Source: an uncultured beta proteobacterium
GTDB lineage: Bacteria > Pseudomonadota > Gammaproteobacteria > Burkholderiales > Burkholderiaceae_C
Direction: 5' to 3'
Assembly (NCBI GenBank): GCA_903929815.1
Contig: CAIYWD010000045.1
Coordinates: forward strand, 1-35,772
Length of the DNA stretch: 35,772 nucleotides
Part shown: positions 20,994 to 29,950 of the stretch, one piece after another
Layout of the letters: each line of letters opens with the position of its first letter
Position numbering within the stretch: position 1 is the first letter of the stretch
Program-made: the position numbers and the translations under genes
Notes under the pieces: generated by a model
Told to the model about the DNA's origin: nothing
The model's input: only the letters and a program-made list of their open reading frames with translations
Database searches by the model: none

Positions 20994-23513
20994 TTAGTAA
21001 GCCTTGAAATTACCGGTGACTATGTTGCGGATGGGCGTAGCCAGCAAGGGTGTCGCACCACCTCTGCTACGCTCCTGCAATAACTGGCGGCTGTCTTTTA
21101 GGCATACCTTTTCACCCGTGTTGAAAAATGCAATACTGTGCTGAAGTTGCTCGGCTTGGCCTGAGAGTTGTTCGCTGGTGGCTGCGAGTTCTTCTGCTGC
21201 GCTGGCGTTTTGCTGGGTGGCTTGGCTTAATTGCCCCATGGCACCACCAATTTGTGTGACAGATTCACTTTGCTCTGAACTGGCTGCTGCAATTTCTTGA
21301 ACCAGTTCACTGGTTTTTTGAATGCTGGGTACGATTTCGTTTAACAATTTACCCGCACGCTCAGCGGTCGTGACGCTACTGAGCGCCAGTTCTCCAATTT
21401 CCTTGGCAGCTTCCTGGCTGCGTTCGGCCAGTTTGCGAACCTCGGCAGCCACTACTGCAAAGCCCTTGCCGTGCTCACCTGCTCTGGCGGCTTCAATGGC
21501 TGCGTTGAGGGCTAACAGGTTGGTTTGGTAGGCAATGTCATCGACGATACCAATTTTGGATGCTATTTGTTTCATAGCTACCACCGTATGACTGACGGCG
21601 CTTCCGCCATCTTTGGCTTCATGGGTGGTTTTGGTGGCCATGCCGTCTGTGATTTTGGCGCTAGCGCTGTTTTGGTTGATGGAGACCGACATCACTGCAA
21701 TTTGCGAAGTGGTTTCTTCAACCGATGAGGCTTGCTCGCTGGCTGCCTGGCTCAAACATTGTGCGGTGATGCTCAACTGGTTGGCAGCACTGGTGAGTGC
21801 GTCTGACGCTTCACGAACTTCACCAATCACACGAGTCAGGTTGTCACTCGACGTGTTCACGCTGTCTTTGACGCGACCAAACAAACCGTGGTACTCGTGG
21901 GTGATTCGCTGAGTCAAATCACCCTGTGCCACACCGAGCATGACACGAGCAACATCTTCAAGACCTTGTTCGCTGATGTCCATCAGTTGGTTCATGCCGT
22001 TTGAAATTTTGGCAAAAAATCCAGTTTTATTGTCCATGTGAAGTCTGCCATGGAAGTCGCCCTGCGTGGCTGCATTGACCATGTTGTCAAGTTCTTGTTC
22101 TGATGCAATTTCGTCGGTGCGGTCTATCCATTGAGTGATTCGACCCATGGGTGTGCCGTGGCTGTCACGTACCGGCTTGGCGAGCAGGCGCAGATGGCGA
22201 CCCTGAACTTCCATATCCACTGTTTCACCCAAGCGCACAGCTTGGTCGAAACGTATGACGTGCTGGGGATCTTTGAACAAACTGCTGAGCTTGTTGCCGT
22301 AAAACTTGTCGGTATCAAGGCCGGGGCCACCCAACAGTTTCAGGAATTCTTGGGCCGACGGCGATGCATGTACCAGCAAAGCCTGGGCATTGGAGACTGT
22401 CACACACACGGTATCGAGTGCAGTGCGAATGCGCTCGTTGAAGGTGGCGGCTTCTTGGGCTGACTTCATGGTGGCCTGAACTTTGTCCATGGCCTCGGTA
22501 ATGCGTGCTTTTTGGCCCGGGAGTCGATCCATTTGCAAATCCAGGTGTCCCTCGGTATAGGCCTGCATGACCTTGACGACCTTCATATTGACGGCAATAT
22601 GCGACTGCACTAATTGGTTCACCGATTCGGCCATCGATCGATAAGACCCTTGCAGATGCTCTGTAGGCATCCGGTAATCGAGCATGCCTTGGTCGTGCTG
22701 ATGCGCCATTTCATTTTGAGCATTCAAAAACTGCCCCAACACCCCTTGCATGGTGGCCATGGCACTGAGCAATTGGCCTGTTTCATCCTGATGGTAGATG
22801 TCTGTAGTGACATCAAACTTGCCGAAAGCCACATCTTGGGCAACTGAGACGGCATGACGCATGGGTGCCGTGATGCCTCTGATCAAAAAGTAGCCTGACA
22901 CGATGGTGAACGCCAGTGCAGCGACCATGGTCAAAATGATGCCATTTCGGGTGGTGTTGGCGCTGGCTTGCGACAGGATGTAAGCTGCCTTGGCATCTTC
23001 AAGCTGCATTTTTTTGATGCTTTGAATAACAGGTGACAGTTCTTCCCAACGGTTGGTGAGGGTCTCATCCAACAGCAGGGCACGACTGGGGCTGTTGTCT
23101 TTGAGTGCATCCACCATGGGGTTCAAGCCATCTTTGACAAACGCGGCTCGTTTGACTTCCAGGTCGGCGATCAGCTTTTGTTGTGCTTCAGAATTGGCTG
23201 TGGCGTGGAACAACTTGAGCGTGGTGGTGATGGTGGCAATATTGCCGGTCACCCCCTCAACCGCACGTTTTGAATTGTCGGCTGACGGATTGATGATAGC
23301 CCTGAGAATGAGCATCTGGTTGGCCTGCATCAGGCTTTCTATGCTTGACATATATTCCAGTGGCATCATGCCGTTGGAATACTGGTGTTCCATTTTGGTG
23401 TTGGCGTCACTGGCGGCGCGCAGGCCAACCCACCCCGTGATGAGCAACACAAGAGACAACAGAGCCAAAAGAAGGGACAGACGAGTCCCGATTTTCATAT
23501 TCTTAAGACTCAT
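20994..23513 (-). CDS. MCP-7: four-helix-bundle chemoreceptor
   Basis: A receptor of 839 residues, the same length as MCP-5. TM1 about 11-31, a 4HB-type periplasmic domain about 32-188, TM2 about 190-211, then HAMP, HAMP-like, PAS, HAMP pair and signalling hairpin. The tip is intact. AAGGAC lies about eight bases before the ATG. The four-helix sensor is related to that of MCP-5 (both have a GxxPMVDAL segment and end near SPVI). The protein ends NFKAY, a good match to the CheR/CheB tether motif. The stop codon touches F1 copy D. The gene upstream encodes a secreted helical protein that could be its partner. Confidence 0.93.
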   Translation of the reverse strand: MSLKNMKIGTRLSLLLALLSLVLLITGWVGLRAASDANTKMEHQYSNGMMPLEYMSSIESLMQANQMLILRAIINPSADNSKRAVEGVTGNIATITTTLKLFHATANSEAQQKLIADLEVKRAAFVKDGLNPMVDALKDNSPSRALLLDETLTNRWEELSPVIQSIKKMQLEDAKAAYILSQASANTTRNGIILTMVAALAFTIVSGYFLIRGITAPMRHAVSVAQDVAFGKFDVTTDIYHQDETGQLLSAMATMQGVLGQFLNAQNEMAHQHDQGMLDYRMPTEHLQGSYRSMAESVNQLVQSHIAVNMKVVKVMQAYTEGHLDLQMDRLPGQKARITEAMDKVQATMKSAQEAATFNERIRTALDTVCVTVSNAQALLVHASPSAQEFLKLLGGPGLDTDKFYGNKLSSLFKDPQHVIRFDQAVRLGETVDMEVQGRHLRLLAKPVRDSHGTPMGRITQWIDRTDEIASEQELDNMVNAATQGDFHGRLHMDNKTGFFAKISNGMNQLMDISEQGLEDVARVMLGVAQGDLTQRITHEYHGLFGRVKDSVNTSSDNLTRVIGEVREASDALTSAANQLSITAQCLSQAASEQASSVEETTSQIAVMSVSINQNSASAKITDGMATKTTHEAKDGGSAVSHTVVAMKQIASKIGIVDDIAYQTNLLALNAAIEAARAGEHGKGFAVVAAEVRKLAERSQEAAKEIGELALSSVTTAERAGKLLNEIVPSIQKTSELVQEIAAASSEQSESVTQIGGAMGQLSQATQQNASAAEELAATSEQLSGQAEQLQHSIAFFNTGEKVCLKDSRQLLQERSRGGATPLLATPIRNIVTGNFKAY

Positions 23514-23692
23514 ACAACTGTCCTTTTTAGTCTTTTCAAATCCAACTTGCAGGGGAAAAATACTCAGGAAACGCTACCATAAAGATAGCTATCAACGTAT
23601 GATGGACGCGGGTTATAGCACAAAACAATCTCAAAAATCCAGCATCAGCACATCAGGGGTAATACGTTCTCTCTCTCCCATGTTTTTTCACA

Positions 23693-24103
23693 TTAACCGC
23701 CAAGCTCACTGAGCAAGCTCATGCACTTGTTGATGCGCTCTTTTTGAATGCCACCTGCCAGTTTCAAGGCTTCGTCTTCCTTGCCAGCCAAAATCATCGG
23801 AACCAATTCGGTTTCACGGGTCTTTTTGAATGCGCCCCAGGTTTCAACCAGTGCCTTGAACTGAGCCTCTTTGCCTGCGGGCGCTTTGAGCTGGTTTAAC
23901 AATGCACTCGCAGCATTAGCCGTATCTTTCACCAGTTTTTGCTGCTCTGCACCGCGCTTTGTTTTATCGGTGGCAAGCGTCACCAGAGTTTCTCTAGCGA
24001 CCATCATTTTGGCTCGAAGGTCTTTGAAACCATCAGCATGCGCCCAAGGTGCTGCCAGCAGGGTGGCAAAAGCAAAACACAAGACGGCAACAATTTTTTT
24101 CAC
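23693..24103 (-). CDS. Small secreted helical protein resembling a receptor four-helix sensor
   Basis: A 136-residue protein starting at a GTG (24103) with a good AAAGGG ribosome site seven bases away. A clear signal peptide (about 1-23) ends in the WAHA cleavage box. The mature part is all helical. Segments such as FKALVETWGAFKKTRETELV and MILAGKEDEALKLAGGI resemble the periplasmic four-helix domains of chemoreceptors. There is no membrane anchor after the signal and no CxxCH haem motif, so it is not a cytochrome c'. I do not recognise a named family. Its position 179 bases upstream of MCP-7, on the same strand, suggests a periplasmic partner or a duplicated, released sensor domain. Confidence 0.75.
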   Translation of the reverse strand: MKKIVAVLCFAFATLLAAPWAHADGFKDLRAKMMVARETLVTLATDKTKRGAEQQKLVKDTANAASALLNQLKAPAGKEAQFKALVETWGAFKKTRETELVPMILAGKEDEALKLAGGIQKERINKCMSLLSELGG

Positions 24104-24140
24104 GGCATAACCCTTTCAAAATAAAAAAATAACACCAACT

Positions 24141-24296
24141 CAAATCAACGTAACCGTTTAGACCTCATGTCAAATGCCGTCATTCCCGCGAAGGCGGGAA
24201 TCCAGTGCATGTTGGTTTACCAGGGTACAAAGGCAGTCTGGATTCCCGCCTTCGCGGGAATGACGATGGTGGGGTCTAAACGGTTACCAAATCAAC
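24141..24296. repeat. F2 inverted-repeat element (24150-24287) with 9-bp target duplication
   Basis: The 138-bp element has ends GTAACCGTTTAGACCTCA and the inverse GGGTCTAAACGGTTAC. It is flanked by a perfect 9-bp direct repeat, CAAATCAAC (24141-24149 and 24288-24296). The interior holds the widespread palindromic sequence TTCCCGCGAAGGCGGGAA twice in opposite orientation. It lies between cheA and the secreted helical protein. The clean duplication marks a transposition event. Confidence 0.9.
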
Positions 24297-24302
24297 ACAT
24301 GC

Positions 24303-26480
24303 TCACACACTGACGCTAACGCTGGCAGCTTCAGCAGTCACCAGTTCACCCATTGACACCACATCCAGAATCAGCGCCACTTCACCACTGCCCAAAATAC
24401 TGGAGCCTGAAATGCCACGCAAGGTTTTGAACAAGCGCCCCAAAGGTTTGATGACGGTTTGCTGCTGGCCGAGCAGAACTTCAACTTCAATGCCGTATTT
24501 GCCACGTGGCGAACTCACCACCACGACGCTGGTGCGATCCGGCAGGGTGGACTCAACACTGTAGAGGGTACGCAAGCGAACCACCGGCAACACAGCACCG
24601 CGCAGCTCAACACAATGGCGGCCTGTGGCATCCACACGCACATTCTGACCACCCGCTTCAATCACTTCCACTACTGAACCTAATGGCAATACAAACTTGG
24701 CCTTGCCAACACCCACCAAAAAGCCATCGATGATGGCTAGGGTCAGTGGCAAGCGAATATCCACCTGTAACCCACGCCCTGGACTGCTATGGAGCTTGAT
24801 AGAACCCCGCAGTGCTTCAATGTTGCGACGCACCACGTCCATGCCCACCCCACGACCTGACAAGTTGGTAACTTGGTCTGCTGTTGAAAAACCGGCTTCA
24901 AAAATCAACATGTTGATGGCATCGTCGCCGGGCACAATGCCGGGTTCAACCAAGCCACGATTCCAGGCACGTTGCAGCACACGTTCACGATTAATGCCAC
25001 GACCGTCGTCTTCAATGCGAATCAAAATGGCCCCGGTTTCATGACGTGCGCTCAACACCAGACGACCCGCAGGTGGTTTACCCGCTGCCACACGCTCTTG
25101 CGGCGGCTCAAGCCCATGATCGAGCGAGTTGCGTACCAGGTGCATCATGGGGTCGGCAATTTTTTCGACCATGGATTTGTCAAGCTCGGCCTCACCGCCC
25201 ACAATTTCAAAGTTCACTTCTTTGCCAAGGCTTGATGCGGTGTCTCGAACCACGCGCCTGAATCGGCTAAAGGTTTCACCCACAGGCACCATGCGCAAAC
25301 CCAGAGTGCCATTGCGAATTTCCTCAATCAAACTGTTCATGTGCAAATTGGCTTCAATCAAAGCCATGTTGCGGGTTTCACGCGCCAGCAAATTAGCACC
25401 TGCTCCTGCAATGACCAATTCGCCCAGCAAGTTGATGACGGCATCAAGACGATCGGCCTGAACACGGATATAACGGTTTTCTTCGCCAACAGTGGTTTCG
25501 CGCGCTTTTTGCTGCTTGTTGAGAGCTGCCTCAACCACTTCGGGGGCGACACCGGCGGAGGCCTCTAAAAGATTGCCAATTTTGGGCTTTTCACCCGACG
25601 CAGCGGGCATTGTCAGCTCTTGATGTGAGAGCGCTTCGGTCAGTTTGTTTTGACTGACAGCGCCAACCGATACCAACATGTCGCCCAGACGAGGGGTGTC
25701 TGGCATATTTTCAATAGCACGAACAAGCTTTTGCTCGACACTCTCTGGCGCTTTGATGTCAAGCTCACAGTCATCGGCCACAAAGCTGAAAGCACCTTCA
25801 ATCTCTTCACGCGAGGCCTTGGATTCAAGCGCCATCACAAAGCTCAAGTAACAGGTTTCGGGGTTAAGGTTGACCAGTGCAGGCACAGCATCCATGCCAC
25901 ACACCATGGACTTGACCCTGCCCAAAACTTTAAGGTATTTGGCAATGGACAAAGGGTCCATGCCATTGCGAAAAGTATCTGCACCAAAACGGGCAGAAAT
26001 GTTCCATACAGTCATGATCGGCGTATGGCTCAATACCAGGGCATCAGCGGGGATAGCGGCAGCAGCCACGCTTTCGATGTAGGCGCACAACTGAATGACC
26101 AAATCTGCCCGCAAGTCTTTTTGGTCTGCGGTGTCCGCAGCCTCATCAGAGGCCGTTTCAACCAAAAATTTAATTTGATCATTGCATTGCAGTAGCAAGG
26201 TGCTTAACTCAGGCGAAAGATGAATGTCACCTTCTCGCAATTTGTCAAGCAGGGTTTCAACATGGTGTGCAAAGTCCACCACTTTGTTCAAACCAAAAAT
26301 ACCCGCCGAGCCTTTGACCGTATGGGCGCAGCGAAACAAATTGTCAAGTAACTCACGGTTGTCAGGCTGTTCTTCCAGTTCAAGCAACAAAGATTCAATG
26401 GCATGGGTTTGCTCGCTGGCCTCGTTGATGAACGCGGGCATGGCCGCAGCAATAAAGTCCTGGTCTGCATCATGACTCAT
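24303..26480 (-). CDS. cheA: CheA chemotaxis histidine kinase
   Basis: A 725-residue kinase that phosphorylates CheY in response to the receptors. The P1 HPt domain (about 5-115) carries the phosphorylated His53 in CAHTVKGSAG. A middle region (about 140-245) is P2-like. The P3 dimerisation helices begin near RVQADRLDAVINLLGELV. The P4 ATPase has its N box (HLVRNSLDHG), G1 (DDGRGIN), F box (FEAGFST) and G2 (GRGVGMD). The P5 CheW-like domain fills the C-terminus. All catalytic motifs are intact. It is the only CheA in the window, so receptors of both signalling classes should report to it. It lies just downstream of the STAS gene, probably co-transcribed. The F2 element follows it. Confidence 0.97.
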   Translation of the reverse strand: MSHDADQDFIAAAMPAFINEASEQTHAIESLLLELEEQPDNRELLDNLFRCAHTVKGSAGIFGLNKVVDFAHHVETLLDKLREGDIHLSPELSTLLLQCNDQIKFLVETASDEAADTADQKDLRADLVIQLCAYIESVAAAAIPADALVLSHTPIMTVWNISARFGADTFRNGMDPLSIAKYLKVLGRVKSMVCGMDAVPALVNLNPETCYLSFVMALESKASREEIEGAFSFVADDCELDIKAPESVEQKLVRAIENMPDTPRLGDMLVSVGAVSQNKLTEALSHQELTMPAASGEKPKIGNLLEASAGVAPEVVEAALNKQQKARETTVGEENRYIRVQADRLDAVINLLGELVIAGAGANLLARETRNMALIEANLHMNSLIEEIRNGTLGLRMVPVGETFSRFRRVVRDTASSLGKEVNFEIVGGEAELDKSMVEKIADPMMHLVRNSLDHGLEPPQERVAAGKPPAGRLVLSARHETGAILIRIEDDGRGINRERVLQRAWNRGLVEPGIVPGDDAINMLIFEAGFSTADQVTNLSGRGVGMDVVRRNIEALRGSIKLHSSPGRGLQVDIRLPLTLAIIDGFLVGVGKAKFVLPLGSVVEVIEAGGQNVRVDATGRHCVELRGAVLPVVRLRTLYSVESTLPDRTSVVVVSSPRGKYGIEVEVLLGQQQTVIKPLGRLFKTLRGISGSSILGSGEVALILDVVSMGELVTAEAASVSVSV

Positions 26481-26501
26481 GGTATTTACCTTTTCAATGG
26501 T

Positions 26502-26789
26502 TCAAGATGGGTGTGCCGAAGGCATGAGCCACTGCGTCAAGCCCATGGCATCACAGGCGTATGAAAAAACAGCGCTGGGTTGAAGAATTTTCCAGGGATG
26601 ATCCATATTGACCAGGGCAGCCAACAGTTGCAATCCAGCGCCATCAATTTCAGCGACCTTTGCTGCAGACACCAAAAGCACGTCTGAATTTTTGACACTT
26701 TGCTCGCTCACCCAAGCCAGCAGTTTGTCACGCGTTTCAACGGCGCTGTAAATGGTCATTTCTTCGGGAAGCTCAAAGGGTTTACTCAT
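26502..26789 (-). CDS. STAS-domain protein of the che operon
   Basis: A 95-residue single STAS domain, the fold of anti-anti-sigma factors such as SpoIIAA. The core VAEIDGAGLQLLAALV is typical, but the residue after the conserved Asp is Gly. In phosphorylated STAS proteins a Ser or Thr stands there (SpoIIAA Ser58). Control by phosphorylation at that site therefore seems excluded. The gene lies 21 bases before cheA, which implies a role with CheA or the array, perhaps as a small protein-interaction module. Function beyond the fold is unknown to me. Confidence 0.85.
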   Translation of the reverse strand: MSKPFELPEEMTIYSAVETRDKLLAWVSEQSVKNSDVLLVSAAKVAEIDGAGLQLLAALVNMDHPWKILQPSAVFSYACDAMGLTQWLMPSAHPS

Positions 26790-26863
26790 GGCATATTCCT
26801 GTTACCTGAAAACATCACTGATACATAAAACCGTGTCTGACCCTATCATTACGGGTTAGCAGT

Positions 26864-27232
26864 TCAGGGCAGGCACAGTTTGGAAACCGCATTCAACAAC
26901 GATGCCGGTGAAAACGGCTTGACCATCCAGGCCTTGGCACCGGCGGCCTTGCCTTCTGCTTTTTTGGATTCCTGAGTTTCAGTGGTGAGCATCAACACGG
27001 GCAAAAACTTATAGTTGGGCAACGCTCGGGCGGCTCTCACAAACTCAATACCATTCATGCGAGGCATGTTGACATCGCAAACCGCCATGTGGATTTTGCG
27101 GCCATCCAGCAAAGCCAGGGCAGCTTGACCATCACCTGCTTGCAACACCTCGTAACCTGCCCCCTTCAGGGCCATGGAGACCACCTGGCGCAAGCTGGCT
27201 GAGTCGTCAATCACCATAATTGTTTGTGCCAT
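26864..27232 (-). CDS. cheY: CheY-type response regulator (next to cheA)
   Basis: A 122-residue single receiver domain, likely the motor-binding CheY phosphorylated by CheA. The acidic pair is in VIDDSAS, the phospho-acceptor Asp in AVCDVNMP, the switch Thr in MLTTETQ and the conserved Lys in MVKPFSP. There is no output domain. It is 14 bases after the CheZ-like gene and 74 bases before the STAS gene. Of the two receivers here this one looks more like a standard CheY. Confidence 0.92.
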   Translation of the reverse strand: MAQTIMVIDDSASLRQVVSMALKGAGYEVLQAGDGQAALALLDGRKIHMAVCDVNMPRMNGIEFVRAARALPNYKFLPVLMLTTETQESKKAEGKAAGAKAWMVKPFSPASLLNAVSKLCLP

Positions 27233-27246
27233 ATCTTCTTGTTACC

Positions 27247-27885
27247 TCAAAAAAAAGTAGTTCCATCATCCACCACAGCACCTTGTGTGTCGTCATGCTG
27301 TTGATGTTGCTCCGTCATCACATAGGTGGCCGCCAGGCGTTCAAGCCATTTTTCAGCGCTCACCGAAGTATCAGACTGATGAAGGGCCTGCTGCAAGCGA
27401 TTCATGTCCTGATGCAACAAAGTGAGCATCTGGCTGATGCGATCCTGGTACTGAAAACCTTCGTACATGCGATCCACTTGCAAACTGACAATCTGGGTTT
27501 CGCGAGCAAAAGGTTTGGCGATATTCTCCAGCGCCTCTACACAGGAGGTGATCATGGCGATCACCCGATGGATCGCTTCAACAGCCTCTGGTGTACAACC
27601 GCTTAACACAGGTAGCAAGACAGCATCACACGCCTTTGCGAGTTGAGTCATGCCACCCTCACTTTGCGCCAAGGCCGCCGTAATTTCCTTGGACTGACGA
27701 ACAGCCAAATCAAGATGTGGACCCAGCTCATCAAAAGCATCCAGCATTTGTTGAACGGCTTCCTCGGAATGTTGGCATGAAGAAACCAGTTGACGCGCCC
27801 ACACAGGCAATATTTGCTCACTCAAATCAACCAAAGCCAGCGCATTTTGCAAACCTGGCTGCGCTTGGGCAACCGACCTTGTCAT
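27247..27885 (-). CDS. CheZ-like helical phosphatase candidate
   Basis: A 212-residue, nearly all-helical protein with no membrane segment. The stretch [19 protein letters not shown] holds the DxxxQ spacing (D-R-I-S-Q) that in CheZ supplies the catalytic Asp and Gln for dephosphorylating CheY (QDFQDLTGQ in E. coli CheZ). Overall similarity to CheZ is otherwise weak. The start at 27885 overlaps the MCP-8 stop as ATGA; an ATG four codons earlier is an alternative. It sits between MCP-8 and cheY, the right place for a CheY-P phosphatase. Function is inferred from motif and context. Confidence 0.65.
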   Translation of the reverse strand: MTRSVAQAQPGLQNALALVDLSEQILPVWARQLVSSCQHSEEAVQQMLDAFDELGPHLDLAVRQSKEITAALAQSEGGMTQLAKACDAVLLPVLSGCTPEAVEAIHRVIAMITSCVEALENIAKPFARETQIVSLQVDRMYEGFQYQDRISQMLTLLHQDMNRLQQALHQSDTSVSAEKWLERLAATYVMTEQHQQHDDTQGAVVDDGTTFF

Positions 27886-29408
27886 GCGTCCAGCCATTGA
27901 GAATTGAAGTAGCAGCCGCATCCCATCAAATGGTTCTCGTCCAGTGGTACGACATACGATGTCTTGGACTGCACCATAAGGGTGACTGGATTGAGAATGC
28001 TGTAGGTCACCCAGCCACCTTGTTCTGTATCGCACAAGCCCCAGGCATCAGCAATCAATTTTTCAGCATCTACGCCCGGCATGTCACGCAAGTCAGATCC
28101 ATCTTTTTCGGGCATGGCACCGTGAACTGAATAAAAACCGTCTCGGTCAAAAATAAAGATGTACATATCACGGTCAATGAACGCCTTGCGGGGATCATGA
28201 AAATCGCGCAGAGCTTGCTCATCATCGGTATTGCGAATATGCACCAAGGCATCAAACACCAGTTGGCGGGCTTGATCGGCAGTACCTTGGCGAAGTTGAA
28301 TGTCTCCTACCGAGATTTCCAAAACAGAGGCTTGGTCGATCAGGCGGTCAGAGTTGGTGCTTGCCCGATGGACCAAGGCAGCATTTTCCTGTGTCAAAAC
28401 ATCAAGGTCGCCCACAGCGTGAACCACTTCTTCAAGGGCTGCGCTTTGAGTGGCACTGCCTTCGGCCATGACGTTCACATTCATGGCAATTTCCGCAATG
28501 CCAGAAATAAGACTGACCATGTTGTCGTTGATGTGCTTGATGCTTTGGACAGTTTCACCCACTCTTGCGGAAGACTCTGCAATCAGCCCGCGAATTTCAG
28601 CAGCAGCCGTCTGGCTGCGTTTGGCCAGGTTTCGCACTTCAGAGGCCACTACCGCAAAACCCCTGCCTTGTTCACCGGCACGAGCGGCTTCAACAGCAGC
28701 ATTGAGAGCAAGCAGGTTGGTCTGAAAAGCAATGCCGTCAATCACGCCAATGATTTCAGACATGCGTTTTGAGGTCACCTCCAAAGGTCCCATGCTTCGC
28801 ACGGCATCGTTCATCATGGTGCCGGCCGAGTCGGCCTCATTATGCAAGCTCGAAGTCATCATGCTGACCTCGTGCGCCGCAGCCGCATTGCGTGCCACGG
28901 TTTCACTGACGCGCTTAACGTGAAGGGAAGTTTGTTGCAGGTGCTGGCCTTGAGCCTCTGCCCGCTCGGCGAGTGAACGGGTGTCATCGACCAGCTTTTT
29001 GCCGGTGTCGCCCAGCAAGACAGCAGCCGTGCGAATGTTGGCCACCATGCTGGACATGTTGGCAATCATGATTTCAAGGTGTCGCCCAAAATTGCCCAAG
29101 GTACTCACACCCCCATCGGATGTATTGGTGAGGTTACCTTGCGATACTGAACGCATCGCGTTTTCGGTTCGATCACGTTCTGTCTGGGTAATCTGAAAAA
29201 ACGCCGCCTGAAAATAGACCCAAAGTGCTACACCCAACACGGCCACCATCGTGACCCACCAATTGCTGCTTGAATCTGGACCGCGTTCAACGAAGTGCAT
29301 CAAGACAATGATGCCCAAAGCAATCAGCAACGGAGAAGGAAGCGCCCAAAAACGTGTACGCCCTGACAAGGGACGCAAAATTGCGGTTGCAGGCGTAAAC
29401 ATGGTCAT
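27882..29408 (-). CDS. MCP-8: chemoreceptor with a C-terminal Cache domain
   Basis: A receptor of 508 residues with an unusual order. Two N-terminal membrane segments (about 22-40 and 50-71) are separated by under ten residues, followed by a linker and a signalling hairpin with tip [22 protein letters not shown]-terminal domain (about 365-505) then resembles a Cache/PAS-like fold ([17 protein letters not shown] ... [11 protein letters not shown] ... [18 protein letters not shown]). That domain should be cytoplasmic. The hairpin belongs to a different class from MCP-1 to -7 ([20 protein letters not shown]). AAGG precedes the ATG. The stop overlaps the CheZ-like start. A receptor with its sensor after the signalling domain would have to signal in the reverse direction. 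Confidence 0.9.
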   Translation of the reverse strand: MTMFTPATAILRPLSGRTRFWALPSPLLIALGIIVLMHFVERGPDSSSNWWVTMVAVLGVALWVYFQAAFFQITQTERDRTENAMRSVSQGNLTNTSDGGVSTLGNFGRHLEIMIANMSSMVANIRTAAVLLGDTGKKLVDDTRSLAERAEAQGQHLQQTSLHVKRVSETVARNAAAAHEVSMMTSSLHNEADSAGTMMNDAVRSMGPLEVTSKRMSEIIGVIDGIAFQTNLLALNAAVEAARAGEQGRGFAVVASEVRNLAKRSQTAAAEIRGLIAESSARVGETVQSIKHINDNMVSLISGIAEIAMNVNVMAEGSATQSAALEEVVHAVGDLDVLTQENAALVHRASTNSDRLIDQASVLEISVGDIQLRQGTADQARQLVFDALVHIRNTDDEQALRDFHDPRKAFIDRDMYIFIFDRDGFYSVHGAMPEKDGSDLRDMPGVDAEKLIADAWGLCDTEQGGWVTYSILNPVTLMVQSKTSYVVPLDENHLMGCGCYFNSQWLDA

Positions 29409-29434
29409 TGATGCCTTAAGAATGGGCTAATGTG

Positions 29435-29818
29435 TCAACGCAAGGCCAGCTCGATTTTGGCTTGCAAGGTTTCAAGACGAGGCGGCTTGACGATGTACCC
29501 GAAAGTGCCTAGCGGCATGGTCGTCTCCAGCGTGGCAGTGCTGGCATCTGCACTCATGAAAATCACGCGCATGTTTTTCACCATAGGGCTGCTGTGTGTT
29601 CGCAATTGCTGAACAAATTCAATGCCATCCATGGGTTTCATGTGAACATCTGTCAAAACCAGATCGGGCTTGAAGACAATCATGGCACGCAAAGCGCTCA
29701 CACCATCTGATGCGGTCTCAATAGACTGAATACCAAGACGACGCAAGCTATTGACCACAAAACTGCGCATCACTTCATCGTCTTCAACGACCAGAATCCG
29801 GGCAAGTGAGATTCTCAT
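29435..29818 (-). CDS. CheY-like response regulator upstream of MCP-8
   Basis: A 127-residue single receiver domain. The acidic pair is in VVEDDEV, the phospho-acceptor Asp in VLTDVHMKPMDG, the switch Ser in FMSADAS and the Lys in IVKPPR. It differs from the other CheY in having Ser at the switch and a longer loop before the Lys. It lies 26 bases before MCP-8 and 132 bases after the HPt gene. It may be a phosphate sink, a partner of the HPt protein or a second motor regulator. Confidence 0.9.
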   Translation of the reverse strand: MRISLARILVVEDDEVMRSFVVNSLRRLGIQSIETASDGVSALRAMIVFKPDLVLTDVHMKPMDGIEFVQQLRTHSSPMVKNMRVIFMSADASTATLETTMPLGTFGYIVKPPRLETLQAKIELALR

Positions 29819-29950
29819 TTTGAACCTATCTTATAAAACACAGACGAAATTGACTGTTGTAAATTTATGAAAACAAAGCATTCTTTGAATGATAAATGCT
29901 TCACTGCAATACAAGAAACTTCCCAGGTTGACACCCAGAATACCAAGGTT

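Noticed and set aside
23514-23692. Flagellar sigma-28 promoters upstream of MCP-7 and the other receptors
   Set aside because: I looked for TAAA and GCCGATAA-like boxes at proper spacing upstream of MCP-7 and MCP-5 and found none convincing. TATAAC and TATTAT -10-like hexamers occur but without a matching -35.
23693-24103. Cytochrome c' as identity of the secreted helical protein
   Set aside because: There is only one Cys near the C-terminus and no CxxCH haem-binding motif.
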